A stretch of DNA of 64,000 nt from Escallonia rubra (lineage: Eukaryota; Streptophyta; Magnoliopsida; Escalloniales; Escalloniaceae). The position numbers and the translations under genes were made by a program. Location: contig JAVXUO010000245.1 in the NCBI GenBank assembly GCA_033065855.1, forward strand, positions 33,164 through 97,163. Direction: 5' to 3'. The notes under the pieces are model-generated. The model was given only the letters and a program-made list of their open reading frames with translations. It was not told where the DNA came from and did no database searches. This document shows, one piece after another, positions 34,431-44,760 of the stretch (position 1 is the stretch's first letter; each line of letters opens with the position of its first letter).

Positions 34431-35213
34431 CGCACACTTTAGCGCCCAATTGTTAGCTTGCGAAAAATGTTAGCTATTTTTTTGTCACTTTTTTTAGCTC
34501 ATTGCCCCTTAGGCACGCTAATAGGCCATTTCTATGAATTTCGGCAAAAATCGAGACAAATAATTTTTTTGGTTTTCCTATGAAAGGCCTATTCGCGCAC
34601 ACTTTATCGCCCAATTCATAGCTTCCGAAAAATGTTGTAATTTTTTTTGTCATTTCTTTTTTGCTCATTGCCCCTTAGGCACGCTAATAGGCCATTTGTA
34701 TGAATTTCGGCAAAAATCGAGAAAAATAATTTTTTTGATTTTCCTATGAAAGGCCTATTCGCGCACACTTTATCGCTCAATTCATAGCTTCCGAAAGATG
34801 TTGTAATTTTTTTTGTCATTTCTTTTTTGCTCATTGCCCCTTAGGCACGCTAATTAGCCCATTTCTATGAATTTCGGCAAAAATCGAGACTTAAATTATT
34901 TTTTGGGTTTTCCTACGACGCGCCTATTCGCGCACACTTTATGGCCCAGTTCATAACTTCCGAAAAATGTTGTCATATTTTTTGTCACTTCTTTTTGGCT
35001 CATTGCACCTTAGGCACGCTAGTTAGCCCATTTGTATGAATTTTGGCAAAAATCGAGCCACGTAATTTTTTTGGGTTTTCCTATGAAAGGCCTATTAGCG
35101 CAAACTTTATCGCCAAATTCATAGCTTGCGAAAAATTATGTACATTTTGTTAAGGGGTTCTTTGCTCATTGCACCTTAGCCACGCTAGTTAGGATAATGG
35201 TAATGAAGGCATC
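34431..35213. repeat. ~165-bp tandem repeat array, 5 copies
   Basis: Units begin at GGCCTATTCGCGCACACTTT near 34431, 34586, 34752, 34920 and 35089 (spacing 155-169). Each continues with GCTCATTGCCCCTTAGGCAC, GAATTTCGGCAAAAATCGAG and TTTTCCTATGAAAGG. The array separates the 3' ends of two convergent genes (transposase and Ulp1-like). Confidence 0.9.
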
Positions 35214-35235
35214 TAGCTTCATTCTTTTTCAGCTC

Positions 35236-36177
35236 CCAGGCATACTATACCTAAACGTCAAGGCAGCCTTCCTAGTCCACGACGTATATTTGAGCACCTT
35301 CGAGCGAGCAATGTAGTCCATGTACTTGAGGACGTAAATCACGCAGTTATGACTGTTATATTGCTTTGGTCGGTCCTGTATCATCACGACCGTCCAAGGC
35401 TCTACCGTCGAATTCCTGGTGATGGATTCCCCCGAATAATCTCAGCACGCTAGCGAGAGGATAGTAGTCTGCATCCAACAATAAAAAAGGTCATCAAGCC
35501 TATGTAACAAGAAGAATATGCTATGAGCCAAGGTCAACAGATAAAAACTAACCACTGCAGTGATGTACTCGCTGTACATCTGTGCCAGCGACTGCCCAGG
35601 TCCGTCCTCCCTTAGGCTATCGTATATGTTGACCGCTCTGTTCGCTGGATGGAGAACTAATAGGAACCAGTGGTGGGCATGATGACAAGGTATCATGATA
35701 AGGTTCGCATGAGCAGCGTGACATTGATAGTCTGAGTTCAACATGCCTAACACGTTTCCAGATGGTTTCCACTTACCCCTGCCTGCCCCTCGCCTTCTTC
35801 ATTCTGTGAATTCCCTCATGCTGGTCATCATTAATTCCACAAAATAAGTGGGATACATGTTAAGCTTCAAATCTTCAGACTGGTTATAACGTAGCTCTCT
35901 AATCCGGAGCAGATCTACATAAGCGTTCATGACAAAATTTGAAATATCTGTCTCTGGCGCCAACATTCTCACATCCGCATGAGAGGGCAATGTTTCAAGA
36001 GGAAATTCTGAGGTATCGACGGGCTCAGGCTCGAAGTAGTGCCGGTCGATCCAATCCCGATTGTCCGGCCTCAATGGCTTCGTCGCTTGTCCTTTATCCG
36101 ACCGGATGCTTTGGCGTGAGGCCTGAATTCCTACTTCGGTACCTGACTCTGGCGCTGAGGGTCGTACGTATCCGAAA
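35236..36177 (-). pseudogene. Ulp1-like (C48) cysteine protease, transposon-borne
   Basis: Minus strand. An open stretch runs from at least 36170 to 35799 (NRDWIDRHYFEPEPVDTSEF, typical N-terminal flank of transposon Ulp1 genes). 35753-35550 encodes the catalytic block MIPCHHAHHWFLLVLHPANR (active-site His in HHW) and VNIYDSL (Asp). After an intron-like gap, 35430-35236 encodes PWTVVMIQDRPKQYNSHNC and VIYVLKYM, supplying the oxyanion Gln and catalytic Cys. All four catalytic positions are therefore present, although frames differ between blocks and splice sites are only partly convincing. Family members cleave SUMO-type isopeptide bonds, and many plant MULE and CACTA elements carry one. It converges on the FAR1-type transposase. 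It may be an intact spliced gene or a slightly broken one; I list it as a pseudogene for caution. Confidence 0.7.
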
Positions 36178-38175
36178 CAACATGGATGTGATGCACATTG
36201 AGAAGCATGTTTTCGATAATGTGTTTAACACAGTGATGAATGTCAAGGATAAATTGAAGGATCACCTTAAATAGTTGGTTGTACGCCATGAACTGCATCC
36301 TCGGACAGTCAGTGGGAGGACGATCTTCCAAAAGCACCTTACTGTCTAAACAAGAAATATGTGGAGAAGGTCTATCAGTAAGTTAAGAATATGAAGCTTC
36401 CAGATGGGTATGTGTCCAACATATCTCGTTGCTGCAATGTATCAGAATGCAAGTTTCAAGGGATCAAGAGTCACGACTGTCACATATTTATGGAAAGATT
36501 CATTCATATTGCCTTCCGAGGACTGTTGTCAAGGGTTGAATGAGAGCCTTTAACTGAATTATCTCATTTCTTTTGAGATATTTGTTCTTCTATAATCCGG
36601 GTAAGTAACATGGAATTGCTTGAGAACAACATTGTGTTGACAATTTGCAAGCTCGAGAAAATCTTTCCATTGTCATTCTTTGATTCAATGGAGCATTTGC
36701 CATTCACTTGGCGTATGAAGCTAAGATGGGTGGGCCTGTGCAATATCGGTAGATGTATCCGTTTGAGAGGTATTGCTTTAACTCTATATTGTTCGTTTAC
36801 AGGTAATGCAAACACCGTTTCATTAATATTCCACCTAACTCTATTTGTTAAACTTCTAGGTTCATGTTCTATTTGAAGAAGAAAGTCCGTAATAAAGCTC
36901 GTGTTGAGGGCTCAATTGCTGAGGCTTACATAATGGAAGAGCTTGTAAACTTTTGTAGCCAATATTTTGGGCCTAATGTTGATACAAGGTTAAATCAGTT
37001 AGGCTGAAATGAGCTCAGAGCCAGTACACATTTGGAAGGGCAATTGTCAGTATTCAAGCAGTTAGGTAGTCCGTTCGGACGAACCTATACTCAGTGGCTA
37101 ACGGATGTAGAGTACAGTGCTGCAACAATATATGCCCTTCTAAATTGTGATGAAGTTTTAGCATTCATTGAGTAAGTTTCTGACTTTAGTTAATTACTGT
37201 ACATAATTGAAAATGTGTGATCAGTGGGTTAACTCTCTCGATTTGCAATGAGTTTGATGCCAAATCTTTAATCACTTATCCTGTTGGACTTGAATCTCAT
37301 CGAAAATTACAATTTGTAGAGTGGTTCAGAAGATGTGTAAGTCTATAACCAAAATATATTATGTTTTATATGAACTCCATAGGTGGTTTATTAACTTTCA
37401 CCGTCTTATATAATAGGTTCAGTCGGTTGATGCTCCAGTAGCCTCTTTGTTGAAATTACTAGCTCAAGGCCCTAGTAAACAAATAGCTTGTGATGGAGAC
37501 TATATCATCAATGGGTTAATGTTTAACGCAAAAGATGATAACCGGACGAAACAAACCCAAAATAGTGGAGTCTTCATCAACGACGACAGTTACGACGAGA
37601 ATTGCATGGACTTTTATGGAGAGTTGGATGAAATTTGTTGAGCTAACATATCTGGGTTCCCAAAACTCTCTGGTAATGTTCAAGTGTACATGGTTTGATG
37701 TCACATGCAGTAGAGGAATCCGTGTTAGCTCGCAAGGGATTGTAGATGTCAATGTTAAGTCAAGACTTGCATCAGACGAGCCGTTTGTGTTTGCTAGTCA
37801 AGCTGCTCAAGTCTTTTACGCGGAAGACGTCGCAAATCTCAAATCTCATTGGTATACATTATCAAGTCCAAGAAATTGCCCATGGCATATGACAGTGAGG
37901 TAGACACCTTTCAAGTCGACCAAGTACCTGTCTCAGTACCTGTTGAGGTGGACAACGAGGAGGACGATCTCCCTCTTCGACCAAGAGTTGATGTAGGAGA
38001 AGAACTCATAGATGATGACAACGTGGAAGACGTAGAAAGTGCCGAAGATGATGAGGCTAAGTCTGCTGAAGAAGAGGAAGAATTACTCGATGAAGAGGAC
38101 GACGAGTCCCAGGAAGAAGAGGATGACGAGTCTGACGATGATGATGGCGATGATTTTCAAAATGAAGATGATTGA
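36178..38175 (+). pseudogene. TNP2-like CACTA transposase, C-terminal half, decayed
   Basis: Conceptual pieces match the DUF4218 region: NMDVMHIEKHVFDNVFNTVM, LPDGYVSNISRCCNV, IKSHDCHIFMERFIHIAFRG, ICKLEKIFPLSFFDSMEHLP, YEAKMGGPVQYR, KARVEGSIAEAYIMEELVNF and YALLNCDEVLAFIE. The DUF4216 region then follows: GIVDVNVKSRLASDEPFVFA and SQAAQVFYAEDV. The acidic tail at 37900-38175 closes the gene. Stops (for example after KDHLK near 36273) and frame changes show decay; introns are plausible near 36802-36858, 37172 and 37339-37417. The N-terminal catalytic half is absent. Intact relatives are roughly 1,000 residues and catalyse cut-and-paste transposition in the nucleus. Confidence 0.85.
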
Positions 38176-38372
38176 CTTCTACTGTTGTAACATGCATTTT
38201 TTAGTACTCGGTTCATTTAGTGTTTTTATACTCGGTTCATATATATACTCGATTCATTTATATAATGTTGTAACATGATAGGGACTATACATTGTTTTGT
38301 ATGTGTTAATTTTTTTTTTTGGTGCTTATGTATGTGTTAATTTCTTTGGTCTTTTTGTACACGTAGTCAGAC

Positions 38373-40030
38373 ATGGAAAGATTAGGGGCCATCTGTGGTC
38401 GTGGTGGAAGTCGAGCTGCGTCAACCCCGGTGGCTCCTACCTCATCATGGCCCACTGATGACGAGGCACGGAGTGCTCACATCCAGCAGACGGGGGCCCT
38501 GTCCCAGTTCCAGTCGCTGGCCCAGCCCCAAGCCGATTCGTCCCCTGGTTCTCCTTCTTCTATGGGTTCTACCTAAGGTATATTTGATAACGGCGTTTGG
38601 TCATAATGCTAGACGAGGATGTGGACCGACACGCGGGGGTAAGCATCGACCCCCAGCATAAACATAGAGTTACTCTTACCCAGGAGGGCCAGTAAGTGAA
38701 AAAATTACATAATGCAGTACTTACAATCTTCAATTCCGATATTTATTACTGTCCACTTATTTAATGTATTTGATGGTTGTTTCTTTATCAGGATCCTGGA
38801 GACTTCGGCGAATACGAAGATCGGCGTCCTTGTGAAAGGCCGATTCTTTGAGCCACGGCTATACTGAAAAGGACTGGGATGCCACGACGAGGGAGTGCTT
38901 ATGGGAGGAGTGGCTGATATGGTTTTTAGCAATTTGTGTTAGTCATTATTTGTTTAATTAGAATGTAATTTTAAATTAATCGTACTGATTGAATAATTCG
39001 ATGCCTTGCAGGAGGAGTTCAAGTTTGAGTCGCCTGAGAAGCAAGTGTTGGGGCGGCAGCCTTTTTTTTGCCTATATTGGCAAAAATTACCGGCGATGGC
39101 TGCACGACGCAAGGGAGCGGGCGGGAAGTTAATGCCCGAGGGTGCCCCGATGGAGAAGTTGTAGAAATTTTGTCCTCATTGGTTATCTTCATCTGTATGG
39201 GGAAAGATGGTTGATAAGTGGAGGACTGATATATCCTAGGAGGCCAAGAGGAAAAGTGGGAGCGAGAACAGACAGGACAAAGATCCCACGGACACGCGCG
39301 GCGGGGGGGGGGTCAGTGGCTCACGACATCCTCTAGCACCTGAACCGACGGCGGATGAGGTCTGTGCTCTGACGTATACTGAGACGCACGTGAGGAAGAA
39401 GGATAAGGACGATCAACACCAGACAGGGGACTTTGTTTCAGATATTTCCCGTCAGATCGATGTAATTTGTTTAGTTTGTTAATTTTTTGCCTTTGTATTT
39501 GATGTTTGTCGCCTTAATGTTTTGAATGTCAAATCACTATTTTGCAGACCTCGTACGAACAGATCAGGGGGTCTGGGCAGCAGTCCAGACATCCATCAGT
39601 GTCCACGAGTATGGGCACAAGTACTAAGGGATTGAAACGATGGCTGGATACATCGGGGGTCGTCAATAGGCTGAAAGGCCGCATACACGACCTCCTCGGT
39701 ACGACTGCACGTGTCTTGATAGGAGTGTCCCCACCCCCCACTGCCTCTCCACAGATACAGACACTGACCGTGGGGCGACCGTCGTTACAAGAGGACGAGA
39801 TCTGTCGCATTGCTACGGAGGTGTATAGGATGATCACGACGAATAATCAGGTACAAACACTATATGCATTTACTAAACACTTTATATGATTGCTATCAAG
39901 ATTAACGCGTGTGTGCCTTTGCATGCAGGGCACTACTGCTAAACATGCCGAGCTGGATCCAAATCACAGTGCCCTAGTGGACGAGGACCATCAGCAGCAG
40001 GATCTAGATCCGAGGCTCGCTGACCCCTAA
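38373..40030 (+). pseudogene. Ptta/En-Spm-type second gene of CACTA B
   Basis: First exon 38373-38573 encodes MERLGAICGRGGSRAASTPV and a Pro/Ser-rich stretch. Later blocks encode ILETSANTKIGVLVKGRFFE, then FAYIGKNYRRWLHDARERAG, then WERENRQDKDPTDTRGG, APEPTADEVCALTYTETHV and RKKDKDDQHQTGDFVSDISR. A final exon pair follows at 39548-39850 (SYEQIRGSGQQSRHPSVSTS ... EDEICRIATEVYRMITTNNQ) and 39929-40029 (GTTAKHAELDPNH...RLADP, stop). The block with KNYRRWLH, then NR..K, then T.TH is the Ptta/En-Spm signature. Frame changes in the middle indicate decay. The product would bind the subterminal repeats and assist the transposase. Confidence 0.7.
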
Positions 40031-40389
40031 TCAGCCCTTCCCTTCCTAGCTGTTTGTATCCCGCCCTAGTGCCCCGCCCTCCCCCCTCCCGACTTGTACT
40101 CCTTTCTCCTCCCTACTCTATTGTACCCCGCTCCCGTGTCCTCCTGAACTTTGTATACATTTTATTTTTTGATTAGTATAGAATTCATTATTTATACATA
40201 TGTGTTGTGTCTGTTTTAGGGTTAAATAATTACTGATGGATCAGCAATTATTTAATCGTAATATGAATTGAGAAATATTTGCTGGATTGAGAATTATTGT
40301 TGAGAATTTGTAATTACAGGCTTGGGTATTAATAAATTAAATAAAATATTTTTAAAATTAGTTTAACTTTTCACTAAAAAGTCTTACTT
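40031..40389. other. CACTA B 3' flank of the second gene
   Basis: A C-rich 3' segment, then AT-rich DNA with a short palindromic AATAATTACTGATGGATCAG / CAGCAATTATT motif near 40225-40255. No gene. Confidence 0.4.
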
Positions 40390-40831
40390 GAAAAAAATGA
40401 TTTTAGCGACAGAAGTTCCGTCTTTGAAGTTTTAAGCGACAGATTTTTCGTCGCTAAAATCCATCATTTTTTAATACTTTTAAGCGACAGATAATCCGTC
40501 GCTAAATATTCGTCGTTAAAACTTTGACGACGAATTATTCCGTCGCTAAATATTTTATGTAATAAATTATATCCGAAAAAAGGAAATAGATTAAAGTACA
40601 AAAAATACAATTAGCGACGGAGTATTCGTTGGTAATTCTATTTGTATGTTCGTCGTTCAAGGTCGACTTTAGGCTACGGATTTCAAAATTTCGTCGCAAA
40701 ACTTTAAGCGATGGGGTTGTAGGCAACAAACTTTTAGCGACAAGTTGTCAGTCGCTAAAAATATTTGGCGACAAACATACGGCTTTTAGCGACGGAATTG
40801 TGAGTCGCTAATAGTCCTTTTTCTTGTAGTG
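40390..40831. repeat. CACTA B subterminal repeats and right terminus
   Basis: About a dozen copies of TTTAGCGAC(G/A)GA and its complement, ending at CTTTTTCTTGTAGTG. As an inverted repeat it matches the left terminus of element A at 836 (CACTACAAGAAAAA then GG.CT.TTAGC). Confidence 0.85.
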
Positions 40832-41243
40832 TTAGAAAACTCGAAAATGACTTGTGATGAATCCATCATGCAAGTGACTTATAAATATGGAGAAATTAAT
40901 GAATTTATCGTTAGAAATGATGAACCACTTCTAGAAGAGAAATGATATAAAAGCTCTAGAAAGAAAAAGCTGATCCTTTTGAATGAAGCCCCAAGGCTCC
41001 TTTTATACAGGTCTGGCCATCTCTATCTGTCATTTAGTGGTAAACCGGAATATTTGACAGAATTTGCAAACTGAGAAAAGTCAACTAACCGGCCGTTTCA
41101 TCCATTGAAATTTGTTATACTTTTCCTGAATTTGGGACATTATCTATCCTAAATTCGATAGTTATCGATGTCAAAACTGAATAGATGTAACAAATTTTGA
41201 GTGTCATCTCTAACTTTCATGTATATCAATGACCATTCAAAAG

Positions 41244-43601
41244 TGTTAGCTACCTTAGCTGGATAAACTACGCACACATATTGTTTTGATGATAACTACA
41301 TATTGATTATGTTCTAATGTGTGCTTTGAATGTACTCTTAGTAGGTATGTACATACACCCCCATGATGACACATTTGGGAAGTTGGATATACATATTAAA
41401 GTCAAAGAATCTTAAAGCTTTGGTGGAGATGCTATAAAAGCATCATCCAGTCCTATGTCAAAGAGTAACAAAGAATGCATAGACTAAGTTACCTTAATTT
41501 GTGATTCATCTTTACTATTATGTAAATAGTCATGGTTTAATGCTTAGATTGATGACTATGGCCAAAAGTGACTTTAGGACACCTTGTGCATTGCATGTGA
41601 GTTCATGAACTTTTACACAAGTGTGTTTTATGAAAATGAGTTAACTTTCAAGCTTACTTGGACTTTCTCAAAGATGAGGTATTACTATCCACTGCATTGA
41701 GCAACCTAATCAGCCGCATTGATTGAATTTCAGCTCTGACTGCTAGTTTGAAGCAATAAATTCCAACGGCTAGTTTATAGGAACACAATCGACTTCATTG
41801 GTAATACAATCGACTGTATTAGCCATTTTGACACATTTTAGCCTATAACGGCTATATTCATATATTTCCTATATAAAATGTTTGGAGCTTCATCATACAC
41901 TATAAAAACCACATTATAAACATTCATTCATTAAAAAAAAATCAAGGCTACTAAATTAAACTTTTCTCTTTTTATCTTCACGATTTTACATCGTTAGAGA
42001 AAGCATCTTTGTGAGCAATTCTTTGATTAAAAGTGATATTTCTTCAAGCCATAATTTCTCTCATCTCTCTATTGTACTAGAGCTTTATTTGTACTATTTC
42101 CTTTCAAAAGGATTTCCTTGTACATAATTGATATTTGTAAAAGATTTGTGATCAAGGCTTGGGTTTGTCAACTCTTGGGTGAGCTTTGTGGATTCAAGGA
42201 TTGTGCTTGGTGTGGGGATATTACCAAGTGTTGTAAGGGTTTTGATCTTGACCCGGAAGAAGATTGTTACTAGTGGATTTGTGCTCTTGCAAGCGACATC
42301 CTTGAAGAGGTGGCTGTAGGCTTGAGGGTAGTTCAAGCCGAATCGTGAAGACACATTTGAGAAGTTAGATATACAGATTAAAGCCAAAGAAGCTTAAACA
42401 TATGGTGTCAAAAAGCAACAAACAATGAATAGGCTAAGTTACTTTCAATTATGATCAATATACTATTCTGTAACTAGTAATGGCCTGATGGTTGGCTTGA
42501 TGAATAAGGCCTAGAATGACCTTAGGACACCTTATGCATTGCATATGAGTTCATAACCTTTGATACAAGTGTGTTTCGTGAAACTTAGTGAACTTTGAAG
42601 CTCACTCATCTCAAAAATGTTTTTGGAGCTAATCACTTTCATATGTTGATAAACTTTTCATTGGGTTCCTAGTGAAAAAAATGGTACATCAATCCGATTT
42701 TTCTAGAGAAAGTTATGCCCAAAATAAAGAAGGGGGTTTCGTGGGCAGTCGATTGGCAGTATTGGTAATACAGTCGACTGCATTGAGCAACCTAGTTGAA
42801 TGAATTGTTTGAATTTCAGGTTCAATGGCTAGTTTAAAGCAATGAATTCCAAAGGCTAATTTACAAACCCGGTGTCAACTTCATTGGTAATACAGTCGAC
42901 TGTATAAGCCGTTGTAGTGCACAGAATACCTATAATGGCCGTATTTCATATCCTCCAAGTATAAATCATTTAAGGCTTCATTGGACACCATGTAAACCAT
43001 ATTCTAAGCCTCCATTCATAGAGAATTATCAAGGCTCATAGATTAAACTTTTCTCCCTTCATCTTCGTGATTATACATCATTAATTCGTGAATAATTGTT
43101 TGATTGAGAGTGAGCATTCTTCAAGTCATTCTAATGTTCTATAGCTTTATTTGCACTTATTTACTTTCAAAAGGGTTTCTTTGTACACAATTGATCTTTG
43201 TAAAAAGAGTGTGATCACGGCTTGGGCTTGTCAAGTCTTGGGTAGCTTTATGGATTCAAGGCTTGTGCTTGATGTGGGGATATCATCAAGTGTTGTAAAG
43301 GTTTTGATCTTGACGTGGAAGAAGATTGTTGCTAATAGACTCTTGCTCTTGCAAGGGACTTCCTTAAAGAAGTGGATGTAGGCTTAAGTGTAGCTCAAGC
43401 CGAACCATTTAAATCTCCTTGTAAAATATCTCCAACTCAATCTCTTTACTTATTGCTCTATAATTACTTGAGATTGTGTAGTTAGCACCTTCATTTAAAT
43501 ATTAAATGGTTTGATTGAGGTTCATGTTTGTGTTTTGTTTAAATTCCCTAATACTCTTCAAAAACCGATTCACCCACCTCTAGCATTTTTTATTGGTTTC
43601 A
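41244..43601 (+). mobile_element. Copia-type solo LTR, 2.36 kb, with internal duplication
   Basis: Interrupts the LTR homology between ATTCAAAAG and ACAAGCATCAAGG. It starts TGTTAGCTACC and ends CTAGCATTTTTTATTGGTTTCA, flanked by near-identical 5-bp sequences AAAAG / ACAAG (41239-41243, 43602-43606). The terminal phrase with CACCCACCTCTAGCATTTTT is typical of SIRE/copia LTR ends. It contains two ~1-kb direct repeats (41370-42344 and 42352-43405), each holding TACAGTCGACTG-type motifs. No internal retrotransposon region, hence a solo LTR. Confidence 0.75.
41370..43405 (+). repeat. ~980-bp direct duplication inside the copia LTR
   Basis: Copy 1 about 41370-42344 and copy 2 about 42352-43405. 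Each starts CACATTTG(G/A)GAAGTT and ends with (T)AGCTCAAGCCGAA-type sequence. Similarity is moderate, so this is an old duplication, probably fixed in the family. Confidence 0.8.
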
Positions 43602-44039
43602 ACAAGCATCAAGGATTAATCACGAGATAATCCTAAATCATCCAAATAAATCACAATCTTCATACTGGACTAGACTCAACTAATTGGACTAGAGTGAATG
43701 CAATTAATAGACTGAACTTGACTGGACTGGACTACTTGGGCTGGATTAAATAAATTAAGCTCATAATACACCTTACTGATTAAGCCTATCCGTAAAATAC
43801 ACCTTACTGATTAATGAAGCCAAGTACTACAATGAATAAATAAAAGGGCTACAAAAATTGGGTGTCTACAAAGCCCCTCGGTGAGGGAGCTCGCCTGCGG
43901 GTGAACATCATCAAAAACAACACATTTTTGTAGTGAAAATACGGAAAAGATCACAAAATTCTGGATAGAGTCGCAAATAATCAAACATATTTGAGGTAGG
44001 ACCTTTAGAGGACTTCATACGTATCCCCAAAAGAGGAAT

Positions 44040-44760
44040 CAGACCAACATAGATCAAAATAGAATATCATTCAAAGTCGGACCCAACAGTCGCAATGATT
44101 GGTCGTCGAACGATGGACGAATCCTTAGAAGCCAGAGCCAACAGTAACAAGAATTAATCATCTAAGGATACTGAAAAGAATATACTTTGCCTGTTGCCGA
44201 AGCTAATAAATCAATTTGAATGGTCGACAGACAAAGGCCTATATTTAGATGTCGGAGTCACCAAATCTATTTGGATGGTCGACAGACAGAGACCTATATC
44301 TAGATGTCAAATCCACCAAATTTATTTAAGTAGTTCTAGATATACGAGAAAAGAAATCTTGCATGTTGCCAAAGCAACCAAAATCGATTTGGATTGTCCA
44401 CAAATAAGAGGGGAGGAGGGTATTACTAGATGCAGGAGCTACCAATTCGATTTGAGTGGTCGTCTAGAAACACTGAAAGTAACTTTTTCCATTATCGGAC
44501 CCACCAAATAGATTTGGATAGTCAACAAACAACGTAATGATTTGACTAAGAGCCGGAGCCAACAACACGCTCAAGCAGTTGGTCCCTTGATTAAAGCAGG
44601 GCTTATATCCGAGAGCCGGAGCCAACAACTCCCTCAAGCGGTTAGTCACTTGGATACAAGGATGAAAAATTCTTAAATATCACTCGAAGTCGGAGCCAGC
44701 AATGTCCAAAGACATCTGGTCGTTCAGTGCCAAATATAACCATTCACTTCTCAAATTGAT
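44040..44760. repeat. Imperfect ~75-80-bp tandem repeats
   Basis: Recurrent blocks containing GTCGGAGCCA(C/A)CAA, ATTTGGATGGTCGACAGACA and GACCTATATCTAGATG, more degenerate toward the right. Located just inside the LTR end at 43870; such arrays are common near the LTR of Tat/Ogre-type elements. No gene. Confidence 0.6.

Larger units (their letters stand above)
28201..36177 (+). mobile_element. Transposon carrying FAR1-type transposase and a Ulp1-like protease
   Basis: Contains, left to right, a palindromic repeat block, a C-rich leader, a 3-kb intron of tandem repeats, a long FAR1/MULE transposase frame, a ~165-bp tandem array and a converging Ulp1-like gene. Both MULE and CACTA families in plants are known to carry Ulp1-type proteases. 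The FAR1-type transposase argues for a Mutator-like element. I could not identify terminal inverted repeats: the left boundary is masked by CACTA C, and the right boundary is taken as the start of TNP2 homology at 36178. The extent is therefore provisional. Confidence 0.6.
36178..40831 (+). mobile_element. CACTA (En/Spm) element B, right half
   Basis: Comprises the 3' half of a TNP2-like transposase gene, a Ptta-like second gene, and the right terminus ...CTTTTTCTTGTAGTG ending at 40831, followed by TTA. Subterminal repeats match those of CACTA A. No left terminus is attached: TNP2 homology starts abruptly at 36178 against the Ulp1 frame. The right end lies inside an LTR, because sequence from 40832 aligns to 55955 onward. 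Confidence 0.8.
40832..43870. repeat. LTR copy of a decayed (probably gypsy) retrotransposon, left
   Basis: Aligns to 55955-56670: shared GTGATGAATC, ATGCAAGTGACTT, AATATGGAGAAAT, GCATCAAGGATTAATCA, AAATAAATCACAATCTTCA, GGGCTGGATTAAATAAATTA and the terminus GGGTGTCTACA (43870). The copy is split by a copia solo LTR (41244-43601), and its far end is lost at CACTA B. The terminus TGTAGACACCC on the minus strand is typical of Tat/Ogre-type LTR starts, suggesting minus orientation; that is inference. Confidence 0.8.

Noticed and set aside
28201..36177. Exact terminal inverted repeats for the FAR1-type element
   Set aside because: Several candidate end pairs were tried by eye and none matched with a convincing 9-bp target duplication, so boundaries are left provisional.
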